Assembly (NCBI RefSeq): GCF_018687615.1
Contig: NZ_CP061299.1
Span: forward strand, 186,001-250,000
DNA: 64,000 bases
Reading direction: 5' to 3'
Source of the DNA: Polynucleobacter sp. MWH-CaK5
Lineage (GTDB): Bacteria > Pseudomonadota > Gammaproteobacteria > Burkholderiales > Burkholderiaceae
Position 1 is the first letter of the stretch; each line of letters begins with the position of its first letter. The translations under genes were made by a program, and so were the position numbers. A model generated the notes under the pieces. The model searched no databases. It had not been told where the DNA came from and saw nothing but the letters and a program-made list of their open reading frames with translations. Positions 25,401-34,657 of this stretch are shown here, one piece after another.

Positions 25401-26945
25401 TTATTGGGATGATGTTTCCGTTGGCCTGTCATCAACATAGAGCAGGCGCACTCTAAATCCAGCAGCTTGTTGGGGTAAGCTCAAGAAAACATTGCTTGAG
25501 ACTTCCTGAAGCGCTTGTGAACCCTTTGGAGTGATTTTGGCATTATCTTCTGGTAACCAATCTTGAGGGCTGAGAAGTTTCTCTGAGATCACCGCATCAT
25601 TGGCATCCGTGATGGAGAGCATGACATGTGGCCAAGTGATGACCAAAGGCAATTTATTGCGGATTTGTAGTTCTAGTATTCCGGTGGCGGTTTGATTATT
25701 GCCAGGATTGATTTTTAGATTGGCTAATTCAATGGCCCAAGCAGAAAAGTCTCTTAAGGGGATGTCTTGGCAAGCAAACTGTTTGCAAAGTGACGCATCG
25801 ATAGATTTGAATGCTTTAAACAAAGGTTCTTGAATACCAGCAGGCGCTTTGGAGATTTGTAGTGCAATGGCATGTCTACCAAGGTGCAATAGTTGTAAAA
25901 CAATCACCACCATTAATGCAGCTAAGCTGACCCAGCCAAACGAAGTAAGAAATTGATTCTTTTTTGACGAGTTACCCGACTTGCTTAAGTTTTCGCTAGT
26001 TTTTGCTGTTTTTTTTTGAGTGTCAGAAGCTTGGCTTGTTTGATCTGAAGTTAATTGACCAGTTAAGCACACCCAACCATCACATTCACGCCAAACATGG
26101 AGTTGAATCCATGGTTGATAGGTTGCAATGACTTCTTCAGCTTGGCGCTCAAGAATGCCTGATAAAACAATGTGACCATTTGGTGCAATGCGCTGGCAAA
26201 GTGCTGGGGCAAGAACTTGAAGTGGATTGGCCAAGATGTTTGCAACCACCACATCGTGCTGGCTATGAGTGCTATCTTCTTCTGGCAATCTAAAGTCAAC
26301 AGTTACTTCATTGCGCTTTGCATTATCTTTGGCGGAAATGACTGCTTGAGGATCAATATCAACCCCGAGAGCTTCACCGCAGCCCAAACGTTTGGCAGCA
26401 ATCGCCAAAATGCCTGAGCCACAACCGTAATCTAAAAGTGTTTTTCTGGCTAAATCAGGGTGCTCTTCCAACCATTGCATGCATAACTTCGTGGTTGGAT
26501 GACTGCCTGTACCAAAAGCAAGTCCAGGATCAACGGCCAAACAAACCGCGTTTGGATCATTGGGGGCATCGTGCCAAGATGGCACAATCCACAAACGTTG
26601 GCCTACTTGAATAGGTTCAAACTGTGATTGTGTGAGACGCACCCAGTCTTGCTCTTCAACACTTCTTTCTAGAGGTGCGCTGACCTGAAAGCCTGCTTCA
26701 GTCAGAGTTGAAGAAATTTCTGTAGCACTCAAACCTTGTTCATCAAAGAGCGCTATGACTTGAGATTGTTCCCAAGCTTGTCGATCAGGCGTTAGACCTG
26801 GTTCTCCATACAAGGGTTTTTCAGACTCAGTGTCGGCAGCTGCATCACTGACCGAAATCGATAGGGCACCCAATTCCATGAGAGCATCCCCGAGATCTTC
26901 TGCAAGATCTTCGGAGACGGTAAATACAAGTTCACGAAATGCCAT
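25401..26945 (-). CDS. prmA: Ribosomal protein L11 methyltransferase PrmA fused to a DUF3426 membrane domain
   Basis: PrmA trimethylates ribosomal protein L11. Residues 1-298 form a full PrmA: GTGSHPTT at 145-152, the SAM motif DYGCGSGIL at 172-180, and NILANPL at 236-242, ending at the usual WVCLTGQL. A T/S/K-rich linker covers 299-335. A membrane helix covers about 337-356, and a DUF3426 domain covers about 357-505 (GILELQIRNKLPL, PQDWLPEDNAKI). Relatives usually carry DUF3426 as a separate zinc-ribbon gene beside prmA. Here the zinc ribbon is missing and one 514-residue frame holds both. It follows accC by 28 bp. Confidence 0.93.
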   Translation of the reverse strand: MAFRELVFTVSEDLAEDLGDALMELGALSISVSDAAADTESEKPLYGEPGLTPDRQAWEQSQVIALFDEQGLSATEISSTLTEAGFQVSAPLERSVEEQDWVRLTQSQFEPIQVGQRLWIVPSWHDAPNDPNAVCLAVDPGLAFGTGSHPTTKLCMQWLEEHPDLARKTLLDYGCGSGILAIAAKRLGCGEALGVDIDPQAVISAKDNAKRNEVTVDFRLPEEDSTHSQHDVVVANILANPLQVLAPALCQRIAPNGHIVLSGILERQAEEVIATYQPWIQLHVWRECDGWVCLTGQLTSDQTSQASDTQKKTAKTSENLSKSGNSSKKNQFLTSFGWVSLAALMVVIVLQLLHLGRHAIALQISKAPAGIQEPLFKAFKSIDASLCKQFACQDIPLRDFSAWAIELANLKINPGNNQTATGILELQIRNKLPLVITWPHVMLSITDANDAVISEKLLSPQDWLPEDNAKITPKGSQALQEVSSNVFLSLPQQAAGFRVRLLYVDDRPTETSSQ

Positions 26946-26973
26946 GGAAGAGTCAGTAGCTAATGGCTATGAA

Positions 26974-28344
26974 TTACTTCGTGTTGCCACGTTTTGATGC
27001 TGCTTGTTCCTCAAGCTTGTGCTCTAGGTAGTGAATGCTCGTACCACCTTGTTCAAACTTTGGATCTAACATCAATTCACGATGCAAAGGAATGTTGGTC
27101 AAAATGCCATCGATCGCAACTTCAGATAAAGCGATGCGCATGCGGCGAATCGCTTGTTCACGGGTTGCGCCGTAGGCAATCAATTTGCCAATCATTGAGT
27201 CATAGGTCGGTGGCACAAAGTAGCCAGCATAAGCATGTGAGTCAACGCGAATACCAGGACCGCCAGGCATGTGCCAAGATTGAATGCGACCTGGGCTTGG
27301 CATGAATTTCACAGGATCTTCAGCATTGATACGGCATTCAATAGCGTGGCCTCTGAATTCAATGTCTTTTTGACGGAAAGGTAACTTTTCGCCAGCCGCA
27401 ATGTGAATTTGTTGTTGAACCAAGTCAATGCCAGTGATCAATTCAGTCACTGGATGCTCAACCTGAATACGGGTGTTCATCTCGATGAAGTAGAACTCGT
27501 CGTTTTCATATAAAAACTCAAAAGTACCCGCGCCGCGATAACCAATTTTTCTACAGGCTTCAGCACAACGCTCACCAATTTTGGCAATTAAGCGACGATC
27601 AATGCCAGGTGCTGGAGCTTCTTCAATCACTTTTTGGTGACGACGTTGCATAGAGCAATCGCGCTCACCTAAGTACACGGCATTTTTATGGGTATCAGCC
27701 AGAATTTGAATTTCTACGTGGCGAGGGTTCTCTAAGAACTTCTCCATATAGACTTCTGGATTACCGAAAGCACGACCAGCTTCTTCGCGAGTCATGTTGA
27801 CCGCATTGATCAAGTGCGCTTCAGTGTGAACCACACGCATACCTCGACCACCACCACCGCCAGCGGCTTTGATGATGACTGGGTAACCAACTTTTTTAGC
27901 TGTGGCCAAAATTTCTTTTGGGTTGTCAGGCAAAGCGCCTTCTGAACCTGGAACGCATGGCACTCCTGAACGAATCATGGCTTGCTTGGCAGACACTTTG
28001 TCACCCATCAAGCGAATCGATTCTGCTGTTGGGCCGATGAACACAAAACCAGACTGTTCAACGCGCTCAGCAAAGTCAGCGTTTTCTGACAAGAAGCCGT
28101 AACCTGGGTGAATCGCTTGAGCATCGGTCACTTCTGCAGCAGAAATGATCGCTGGCATGTTCAGATAGCTGAGAGCTGATGGTGCTGGACCGATACAAAC
28201 AGCTTCATCGGCTAATTTGACGTATTTGGCATCGCGGTCAGCTTCAGAGAAAACAACCACCGTTTTGATGCCCATCTCGCGACAGGCTCTTTGAATACGA
28301 AGTGCAATTTCGCCGCGATTGGCGATAAGAATCTTTTCAAACAT
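26974..28344 (-). CDS. accC: Acetyl-CoA carboxylase, biotin carboxylase subunit
   Basis: AccC carboxylates the biotin on AccB with ATP and bicarbonate, the first half of malonyl-CoA synthesis. It has 456 residues with the full set of motifs: the start MFEKILIANRGEIALR, HPGYGFLSEN, the ATP-grasp glycine loop KAAGGGGGRGM, GERDCSMQRRHQKVIEEAP, and EMNTRIQVEHPVTE. It lies 29 bp after accB and is surely co-transcribed with it. Confidence 0.98.
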   Translation of the reverse strand: MFEKILIANRGEIALRIQRACREMGIKTVVVFSEADRDAKYVKLADEAVCIGPAPSALSYLNMPAIISAAEVTDAQAIHPGYGFLSENADFAERVEQSGFVFIGPTAESIRLMGDKVSAKQAMIRSGVPCVPGSEGALPDNPKEILATAKKVGYPVIIKAAGGGGGRGMRVVHTEAHLINAVNMTREEAGRAFGNPEVYMEKFLENPRHVEIQILADTHKNAVYLGERDCSMQRRHQKVIEEAPAPGIDRRLIAKIGERCAEACRKIGYRGAGTFEFLYENDEFYFIEMNTRIQVEHPVTELITGIDLVQQQIHIAAGEKLPFRQKDIEFRGHAIECRINAEDPVKFMPSPGRIQSWHMPGGPGIRVDSHAYAGYFVPPTYDSMIGKLIAYGATREQAIRRMRIALSEVAIDGILTNIPLHRELMLDPKFEQGGTSIHYLEHKLEEQAASKRGNTK

Positions 28345-28373
28345 TGGGTAACCTTTGTGAGCTTTAGCTTGAA

Positions 28374-28832
28374 TTAGCCAATAATGAAAAGAGCCTGACC
28401 GAATTCAACGCCTTGGCCGTTCTCACACAAAATTTCTTTAACGACACCTGATTTATCAGATTCAATTTCGTTCAATAGCTTCATTGCTTCAATGATGCAA
28501 AGTGTTTGACCTTCTTTGACAGTGTCGCCAATCTTCACAAAAGAATCGGCGCCTGGTGTTGGAGAGCGATAGAAAGTACCGACCATCGGAGATTTGACTG
28601 CATGACCAGTTGGTTCTGCAGGAGCCGCTTCTGCTGCAGGTGCAGCCGCCGCTGGCGCTGGTGCTGCCGGAGCCGCTGCTGGAGCTGCGGCATAAACTTG
28701 TTGGACAGGTGCTGCGATTGGGGCTGGATTTTTAACGATTCGGACTTTGTCTTCACCTTCTGTTACTTCTAGTTCTGAAACGCCAGATTCGGCTACTAAA
28801 TCGATCAAAGTTTTGAGTTTTCGTAAATCCAT
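28374..28832 (-). CDS. accB: Acetyl-CoA carboxylase, biotin carboxyl carrier protein
   Basis: AccB carries the biotin between AccC and the carboxyltransferase. It has 152 residues. The N-terminal dimer region, MDLRKLKTLIDLVAESG, is followed by an alanine/proline linker over about 37-75 and a biotinyl domain. The biotin lysine is K118 in EAMKLLNEIE. The more common text is AMKLMNEIE or AMKMMNEIE, so a leucine replaces a methionine after the lysine, a mild variant. The type II dehydroquinase gene aroQ, often found just upstream in Burkholderiales, is not here. Confidence 0.97.
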   Translation of the reverse strand: MDLRKLKTLIDLVAESGVSELEVTEGEDKVRIVKNPAPIAAPVQQVYAAAPAAAPAAPAPAAAAPAAEAAPAEPTGHAVKSPMVGTFYRSPTPGADSFVKIGDTVKEGQTLCIIEAMKLLNEIESDKSGVVKEILCENGQGVEFGQALFIIG

Positions 28833-28852
28833 GATGCCCTTCCTGTAAATTT

Positions 28853-29392
28853 TTACTGAGAAGTGATTATAGCGTTATCTATCCATGAACTGAGCTCATC
28901 TTCGCTTATTTTGCCTAGTTTCGTCTTAATAATGGCTCCTTTGCGGTCTACCATCACCGTAAAAGGCAAGCCTGAGCTGGGATTTCCCATATTTTTAGCC
29001 CAAGTTGCCCCATCCAAACCGCCTAAAACAATGGGGTAGTTAACAGGGGTTTTTTCTAGAAATTCGCGTATGTTAGATGGTGAATCGACACCGATACCGA
29101 CAAATAGAACATTTTTAGCGGCATATTTGGTCTGTGATCGCACCAATTCAGGCATTTCTTCAACGCAGGGCGGGCACCAAGAAGCCCAGTAATTGATGAT
29201 GAGGATTTTTCCGCGCCAATCGGATGTTTGATGCATTTTTCCATCTGGGGAGCGCAATTCTCTGTTTAGTAATTCTTCGATAGCGGTATCGCTGGCTTTT
29301 TCGACCCTGTATTTATAGCTCGACAAACCCATGCCTAAAACTGCAGCCAGTGCTCCAGCGATCAAGATCAAACCCCATTGGCGTTTATTCAT
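28853..29392 (-). CDS. TlpA-like periplasmic thiol-disulfide reductase
   Basis: This is a membrane-anchored thioredoxin-fold protein of the TlpA/ResA family, thought to keep periplasmic cysteines reduced, for example in cytochrome maturation. An N-terminal anchor helix covers about residues 7-25. The active site WCPPC is at 72-76. Later GIGVDSP and the cis-proline segment GLPFTVMVDRKG complete the fold. ATG at 29392 (179 residues) has a GGAAAG site; a TTG seven codons upstream is less likely. It heads the accB-accC-prmA-pfkB series, 20 bp from accB, and is divergent from mpl. Confidence 0.9.
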   Translation of the reverse strand: MNKRQWGLILIAGALAAVLGMGLSSYKYRVEKASDTAIEELLNRELRSPDGKMHQTSDWRGKILIINYWASWCPPCVEEMPELVRSQTKYAAKNVLFVGIGVDSPSNIREFLEKTPVNYPIVLGGLDGATWAKNMGNPSSGLPFTVMVDRKGAIIKTKLGKISEDELSSWIDNAIITSQ

Positions 29393-29456
29393 GTTTTTCT
29401 TTCCGTTTTTCAATGAATTACCTTATTTTGCACGGATGTTTGGATAAAATCTTGGC

Positions 29457-30875
29457 ATGCATCTTCATATCCTAGGTATTTGCGGTACTTTTATGGGCGG
29501 TATTGCCGCCATCGCACGTCAGGCAGGTCATCGAGTGACTGGTTGTGACGCCAATGTTTACCCACCAATGAGCACTCAACTCGAGGCTCAGGGCATTGAA
29601 CTGATCGAGGGATTTTCTCCAGATCAAATCTCTTTAAAACCCGACTTATTCATTATTGGTAATGTGGTTTCTCGCGGCAATCCATTGATGGAGGCCATTT
29701 TGGATCAAGGTCTTCCTTACCAATCTGGACCTCAATGGTTGGGTGAGCAGGTGTTACAGGGCAAGCATGTTTTGGCTGTTGCTGGCACTCATGGAAAAAC
29801 TACCACGACTGCGATGCTCACTTGGATTTTGCAAGCGAATGGCTTAGAGCCTGGGTATTTGATTGGCGGTGTACCAAATAACTTCGACTTATCTGCGCGC
29901 TTGGGTAAAAAGACAGGTGATCAAGCCGATGCTCCTCATTACTTTGTGATCGAGGCTGATGAATATGACACAGCGTTTTTTGATAAGCGCAGCAAATTTG
30001 TTCATTACAGGCCACGAACAGCTATTTTGAATAACTTAGAGTTTGATCATGCGGATATCTTTGCTGATATCACTGCCATCGAAACTCAATTTCATCATTT
30101 GGTGAGAACTGTTCCAAGCGCAGGTCGTTTGATAGTGAATGGCGCTGAACAAAGTTTAGAGCGAGTGGTGCAGCGTGGATGTTGGTCAAGTCTAGAGCGA
30201 TTTGCTTTACCCGAGCAATCAATCAAGACTCAAGATTGGTCTTTGATTGATACAACAAAAGATGGCTTCAAAGTCATATATAAGGGCCAAGAGGTCGCAG
30301 AGGTTTGTTGGGATGAGGATGCATCTGTCACTGGTCGACACAATCAATTGAATGCTTTAGCGGCCATCGCTGCTGCGCATCATGTGGGCATTTCTGCACA
30401 AAAAGCCGCGCAAGCATTGGGCACATTCAAGAATGTGAAACGTCGCATGGAAGTGATTGGCCGAGTCAATGGCATCACCATCTATGATGATTTTGCACAC
30501 CATCCAACAGCGATCACCACCACGGTGGATGGCTTAAGACGTCGAGTAGGGCGTGATGCCAATACACGTATCTTGGCCGTACTGGAGCCACGTTCAAACA
30601 CGATGAAGTTGGGCGTGATGAAAAGTCAGTTGCCTGATAGTTTGCAAGACGCTGATTTGGTTTTTGGTTACGGCTCAGCCACTGGTAAGGATGCATTGGG
30701 CTGGGACTTGAAAGAGTCTTTGGCGCCGCTCGGTTCAAAAGCTCAAGCGTTTGATGATTTAAATCTTCTCATGGCAGCAGTGAAGCAAGCAGCAAAACCT
30801 GGCGATCATATTTTGGTGATGAGCAATGGTGGTTTTGGTGGTGTGCACCGCAAGCTTTTAGAGTTGTTGAAATAA
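29457..30875 (+). CDS. mpl: UDP-N-acetylmuramate:tripeptide ligase Mpl
   Basis: Mpl reattaches the L-Ala-gamma-D-Glu-meso-Dap tripeptide, freed after AmpD action, to UDP-MurNAc, and so completes murein recycling. It has 472 residues of the Mur-ligase family: the start MHLHILGICGTFMGG, the P-loop GTHGKTTT at 110-117, EADEYDTAFFDKRSKF, and YDDFAHHPTAI in the C-terminal domain. AmpD is encoded about 10 kb away. The gene is divergent from tlpA across 64 bp. Confidence 0.97.
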   Translation: MHLHILGICGTFMGGIAAIARQAGHRVTGCDANVYPPMSTQLEAQGIELIEGFSPDQISLKPDLFIIGNVVSRGNPLMEAILDQGLPYQSGPQWLGEQVLQGKHVLAVAGTHGKTTTTAMLTWILQANGLEPGYLIGGVPNNFDLSARLGKKTGDQADAPHYFVIEADEYDTAFFDKRSKFVHYRPRTAILNNLEFDHADIFADITAIETQFHHLVRTVPSAGRLIVNGAEQSLERVVQRGCWSSLERFALPEQSIKTQDWSLIDTTKDGFKVIYKGQEVAEVCWDEDASVTGRHNQLNALAAIAAAHHVGISAQKAAQALGTFKNVKRRMEVIGRVNGITIYDDFAHHPTAITTTVDGLRRRVGRDANTRILAVLEPRSNTMKLGVMKSQLPDSLQDADLVFGYGSATGKDALGWDLKESLAPLGSKAQAFDDLNLLMAAVKQAAKPGDHILVMSNGGFGGVHRKLLELLK

Positions 30876-30880
30876 AAATT

Positions 30881-30934
30881 ATTCTTTGATAGAAATTAAT
30901 TCTTTGGTAGAGATTCATTCTTTGATGACTGAAC
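30881..30934 (+). repeat. Three tandem 18-bp repeats
   Basis: Units start at 30881, 30899 and 30917, each opening with ATTCTTTG followed by RT. The first two are nearly identical and the third decays after ten bases. They fill most of the 75-bp gap between mpl and the SDR gene. Confidence 0.85.
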
Positions 30935-30950
30935 TTAAGAAGGTAAAAAA

Positions 30951-31709
30951 ATGACAAAAAATATGGCCAAGCGTTTAGAGAATAAAGTTTGCATCATCAC
31001 TGGCAGCGCCAATGGTATTGGTTTTGCCACTGCACAAAAGTTTTGTGATGAAGGTGGTATTTCAATCATTTGTGACATGAATGACGCACAAGTTCAAGCG
31101 GCTGTTGATCAACTGAAATCGGCGGGTGGTCAGGCTGATGGCTTTGTGATGAATGTCACGAATCGTAAAAATATTGATCAGGTCGTGGCAGCAGTGATCG
31201 AGCGTTACGGCCGCATCGATGTTCTCATCAATAACGCTGGTATCACCAAGGATGCACGCTTGGTCAATATGACTGAAGAGCAATTTGATGCGGTGATCGA
31301 TGTCAATCTAAAAGGTGTCTTTAATTGCACCCAGGCAGTTGTGCCGCACATGTTGCAAGCTGGACGCGGTTCGATTGTGAGCGCCTCAAGCGTGGTTGGT
31401 TTGTATGGCAACTTTGGTCAGACAAACTATGCCGCTACCAAATATGGTGTGATTGGTTTTACAACCACGTGGGCCAGAGAGTTGGGCCCTAAAGGCATCC
31501 GTGTAAATGCCGTTTGTCCTGGATTTGTGGAAACAAATATTTTGGCATCTATGCCTGAAGATGTTTTGAAAGGTATGAAAGATCGTTCATGGTTACGCCG
31601 CCTAGGTAAGCCAGAAGAGTTGGCCAATGTATACGCATTTTTAGCCAGCGATGAATCAAGTTACATCAACGGCATCGCCTTAGAGGCCAGCGGCGGGATA
31701 TCTCTTTAA
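30951..31709 (+). CDS. Short-chain dehydrogenase/reductase, FabG-like
   Basis: This is an NAD(P)-dependent oxidoreductase of the classical SDR family, 252 residues long. The cofactor motif TGSANGIG is at 17-24 and NNAG at 94-97. The catalytic residues are S147, Y160 and K164. Annotation as a 3-oxoacyl-ACP or acetoacetyl-CoA reductase is likely by similarity, but the substrate is not fixed by sequence. A GAAGGT site precedes ATG at 30951. The stop and the start of the next gene share one base (TAATG), so translation is coupled. Confidence 0.9.
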   Translation: MTKNMAKRLENKVCIITGSANGIGFATAQKFCDEGGISIICDMNDAQVQAAVDQLKSAGGQADGFVMNVTNRKNIDQVVAAVIERYGRIDVLINNAGITKDARLVNMTEEQFDAVIDVNLKGVFNCTQAVVPHMLQAGRGSIVSASSVVGLYGNFGQTNYAATKYGVIGFTTTWARELGPKGIRVNAVCPGFVETNILASMPEDVLKGMKDRSWLRRLGKPEELANVYAFLASDESSYINGIALEASGGISL

Positions 31710-33820
31710 TGCATTTGTTGTATGAGGATGGCGGCGACATAAAAATTGCCACCCTGATGGCTCAAGCCTCAGAGGGTGAAGCGTTGGCCGTTGAAAGTTT
31801 GGGCGGTAAACGTGGCAAGCTAAAAGCCAAAGATGTTTGGTTGCGTTTTGAAGATTCAAAACCAGAAGAGTTATTGGCATCAGCTAAAAAACAAGCTGAA
31901 GAGATTGATTTGGATTTTTTGTGGGAATGCGCTGGACCTGAAGAATTTATTTTCACTGATTTGGCCAAAGAGTATTTTGGTGAGACATCCAGTCATATTC
32001 AAAAAATCAGTTTGGCGCTGGCCTTGCACAGTGCCCCCATTTATTTTCGACGCAAGGGCCGCGGTCAGTTCATGCGCGCTCCAGAAGATCAGCTCAAAGC
32101 AGCACTCTTAGCAGTTGAAAGAAAAAAAGCGGAGTTGATCAAGCAAGAGTCATGGGAAGCTCAGTTAAAACTAGGTCAGTTACCCGAAGAGATCGCACCG
32201 CTGGTCAATGCTCTTTTATTCAATCCTGATAAAAACTCAATAGCCTATAAAGCTGTTGCAAATGCGGCGCAGACTTTAAAGGGTGGAATACCTGAGTTAT
32301 TTTTAACTTGTGGTGTTTTGAGTTCTGCCTTGGCTTATCACGAAGGTAAATTTTTAAAAGAACATTTTCCGAAGGGTGTTGGTTTTCAGGTTCAGCTCCA
32401 GGCCAATGAGCAATCGGCTTGGGAGGAAGCGCTTCAGAAGCTACCTGTGGCGGATGTCAAAGCTTTTTCAATTGATGACGCCAGCACCACTGAAATTGAT
32501 GATGCTTTTTCTGTGAGCACTCTTGATGTTGCAGGTATTGGTCAGTGTTACCGTGTCGGCGTTCATATCGCAGCACCTGCTTTGGCGATTCATCGAGGTG
32601 GTGCCTTGGATGAGGTGAGTCGAAAAAGATTGTCAACAGTCTACTTCCCGGGTGGCAAAATCACCATGCTGCCAGACGAAGTGATTGATGTGTTTTCTTT
32701 GCACGCTGCAGATTCAGCATCACTTGATTTACCTTTGAGACCCACGGTCTCTTTGTATGTGACCTTGAATGCTGACGGTCTTCCAATCTTAGAGGGTGAC
32801 CATGCACCAGTAACCAAGGTTGAGAGAGTGCCGATGGCATCAAACCTTCGTTTGGATGATTTGGAGCATTTGATCACTGAAGAATCTTTGATGGATTCAA
32901 AAAATGCAGCAGCGATTCCTTATCAATGTGAGCTGAATATTCTCTGGCAATCCGCAAAACAATTGCATGCCAAGCGACAAGAGCAACGCCTTGCCAATGG
33001 ATTGAAAGAGGAAGCCCTGGGATTACCAGATCCAACGGCATTACCGCGCGACTTTAATTTCAAGGTCACAGAGGGCGTGGTTGAAATCATGCCTCGTGGG
33101 CGAGGGTCGGTGCTTGATTCAATCGTTGCTGAATGGATGATTTACTGCAACAGCACGTGGGGTAACCAACTAGCCAGCCACAGCGTCCCAGGAATTTATC
33201 GTGCGCAAAAGGGCTGGGGCCCGCATCGCACGCGCATGCAAACAATGCCCGGACCGCACGAAGGTTTGGGAGTTGAGAATTACGCTTGGTGCACTTCACC
33301 ACTGAGACGCTATGTTGATTTGGTCAATCAATGGCAATTGATTGCCATGGCACAACATGGTGTGACTGCCAAATTAGTTGCACCCTTCAAGCCAAAGGAT
33401 GCTGATTTGATGGCGATTGCAGCTGATTTTGATGGCACCTATGCTGCTTATGGGGAACATCAAAATCAAATGGAAAACTATTGGTGTTTGCAGTATTTAA
33501 AGCAAAAGGGTTTGCCGTGGAGAGGTGTGGTGAGACATCTCAAGGAAGGGCAGGCTCGAGTCGAAGAAATTCCTTTGCGCTTGAGCGTTCCAGAATTGGC
33601 TGAGCAAGCAAGAGGAGCTAGGGCTGAAATTGAAGTGGTGGATATTGATTTCTTGGCTTTGGTGGCAAGTGTGCGTTACTTGGGTTTAATTCAATCTGAT
33701 GCAATTGAAAATGAAGAATTAGATGAATTTGATGAGCTTGAGGGTGCAAAGAATTCTCAAGATGCTGATGCATTAAAAGCGGTTCCTGAAAATGATGTCA
33801 AGCCAAGTAACGCTGAATAA
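31709..33820 (+). CDS. RNB-domain 3'-5' exoribonuclease (RNase II family)
   Basis: This hydrolytic exonuclease of the RNase II/RNR superfamily has 703 residues. The N-terminal third is poorly conserved. The RNB catalytic motif is at 255-266: SIDDASTTEIDDA, with D256, E262, D264 and D265. E262 stands where E. coli RNase II has D207, as in many distant members. The later GRGSVLDSIVAEWMI and CTSPLRRYVDLVNQW are conserved. It lacks the clear S1 and cold-shock domains of RNase R. It overlaps the SDR gene by 1 bp and the next gene by 29 bp. Confidence 0.92.
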   Translation: MHLLYEDGGDIKIATLMAQASEGEALAVESLGGKRGKLKAKDVWLRFEDSKPEELLASAKKQAEEIDLDFLWECAGPEEFIFTDLAKEYFGETSSHIQKISLALALHSAPIYFRRKGRGQFMRAPEDQLKAALLAVERKKAELIKQESWEAQLKLGQLPEEIAPLVNALLFNPDKNSIAYKAVANAAQTLKGGIPELFLTCGVLSSALAYHEGKFLKEHFPKGVGFQVQLQANEQSAWEEALQKLPVADVKAFSIDDASTTEIDDAFSVSTLDVAGIGQCYRVGVHIAAPALAIHRGGALDEVSRKRLSTVYFPGGKITMLPDEVIDVFSLHAADSASLDLPLRPTVSLYVTLNADGLPILEGDHAPVTKVERVPMASNLRLDDLEHLITEESLMDSKNAAAIPYQCELNILWQSAKQLHAKRQEQRLANGLKEEALGLPDPTALPRDFNFKVTEGVVEIMPRGRGSVLDSIVAEWMIYCNSTWGNQLASHSVPGIYRAQKGWGPHRTRMQTMPGPHEGLGVENYAWCTSPLRRYVDLVNQWQLIAMAQHGVTAKLVAPFKPKDADLMAIAADFDGTYAAYGEHQNQMENYWCLQYLKQKGLPWRGVVRHLKEGQARVEEIPLRLSVPELAEQARGARAEIEVVDIDFLALVASVRYLGLIQSDAIENEELDEFDELEGAKNSQDADALKAVPENDVKPSNAE

Positions 33821-34640
33821 GTTTTTAAACATCGATTGGCAAGATTGGAAAAAGCCAATTGTTTATGCACTGCTTGCTTCATTTGTATTGCATGCAATCC
33901 TATTGGCGTTCAAGTGGCACGCTGAATCAGAGCAAGAGCGACGCTTAAAAACCCCGTTGAGTGTTGTGTTGGTCAATGCCAGCAGTCCAGTAGCACCTGT
34001 CAATCCAAAGCGATTGGCTCAAGTTAATTTAAATGGTGGTGGTGAGTTAACTGAGGGGCAAGCAAGTGCTCTGCGTCGTGCCGATCCCAAGTTGGCCGAA
34101 CAGTTAGAGAAAATGCAGGCTGATCAAAAACGATTGCTGTCACAGGTTCAGGCCGGGCGAGAAAATCAAGCCAGTACTTTGCAAGGTAAAAGTAATTTAG
34201 CAACATCAGAATCAAATCCACTTGAAGCAGAGTTGGCCAAGCGTTTACAAAAACAAGGTCAGCAACCAAGACGTGCCACAGTCACTGCCACCAGTGCCAA
34301 ATCAGTGGTGTTTGCACAGTATCACGATGCCATGCGTCGTCAAATTGAGGCCCACGGCACAACTCACTTTCCAAGGGTTGGTGATAAAGCTTTATACGGC
34401 AGCTTGGTCTTGATGGTCAGTGTTGATCAACGTGGCAGACTCAGTAAAGAGGGTGTGACAGTGATGAAGTCTTCTGGTAATCAGGAGTTGGATCGCCAGG
34501 CGATCGCCATCATTCGATCTGCGGCCCCTTTTGGGCGATTCACGGATGCGATGAGGCAGCAAATAGATGTTTTGGATTGGGTATCAACCTTTGACTTCAC
34601 CAGAGATGGCGGTGAAGTAAAGCTAGATTTGAAAAATTGA
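33792..34640 (+). CDS. TonB/TolA-like envelope protein
   Basis: This is an inner-membrane protein of 282 residues with a TonB C-terminal domain. A membrane helix covers about residues 22-39. A long charged and Q/A-rich periplasmic part with coiled-coil character (DPKLAEQLEKMQADQKRLL) spans about 95-165. The TonB-type domain, about 190-275, carries YGSLVLMVSVDQRGRL and SSGNQELDRQAIAIIRSAAPFG. No exbBD, tolQR or receptor gene is nearby, so its partner complex is unknown. The start overlaps the RNB gene by 29 bp; ATG at 33792 or 33795 both fit. Confidence 0.88.
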   Translation: MMSSQVTLNKFLNIDWQDWKKPIVYALLASFVLHAILLAFKWHAESEQERRLKTPLSVVLVNASSPVAPVNPKRLAQVNLNGGGELTEGQASALRRADPKLAEQLEKMQADQKRLLSQVQAGRENQASTLQGKSNLATSESNPLEAELAKRLQKQGQQPRRATVTATSAKSVVFAQYHDAMRRQIEAHGTTHFPRVGDKALYGSLVLMVSVDQRGRLSKEGVTVMKSSGNQELDRQAIAIIRSAAPFGRFTDAMRQQIDVLDWVSTFDFTRDGGEVKLDLKN

Positions 34641-34657
34641 TACACTGACTCAAACAG

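Noticed and set aside
30881..30934. Short tandem repeats as a mini CRISPR
   Set aside because: Units are directly adjacent at 18 bp with no spacer sequence and no cas genes.
32473..32505. Loss of a catalytic aspartate in the RNB nuclease (E in place of D207)
   Set aside because: Glutamate at this place occurs in many family members and the other three acids are kept.
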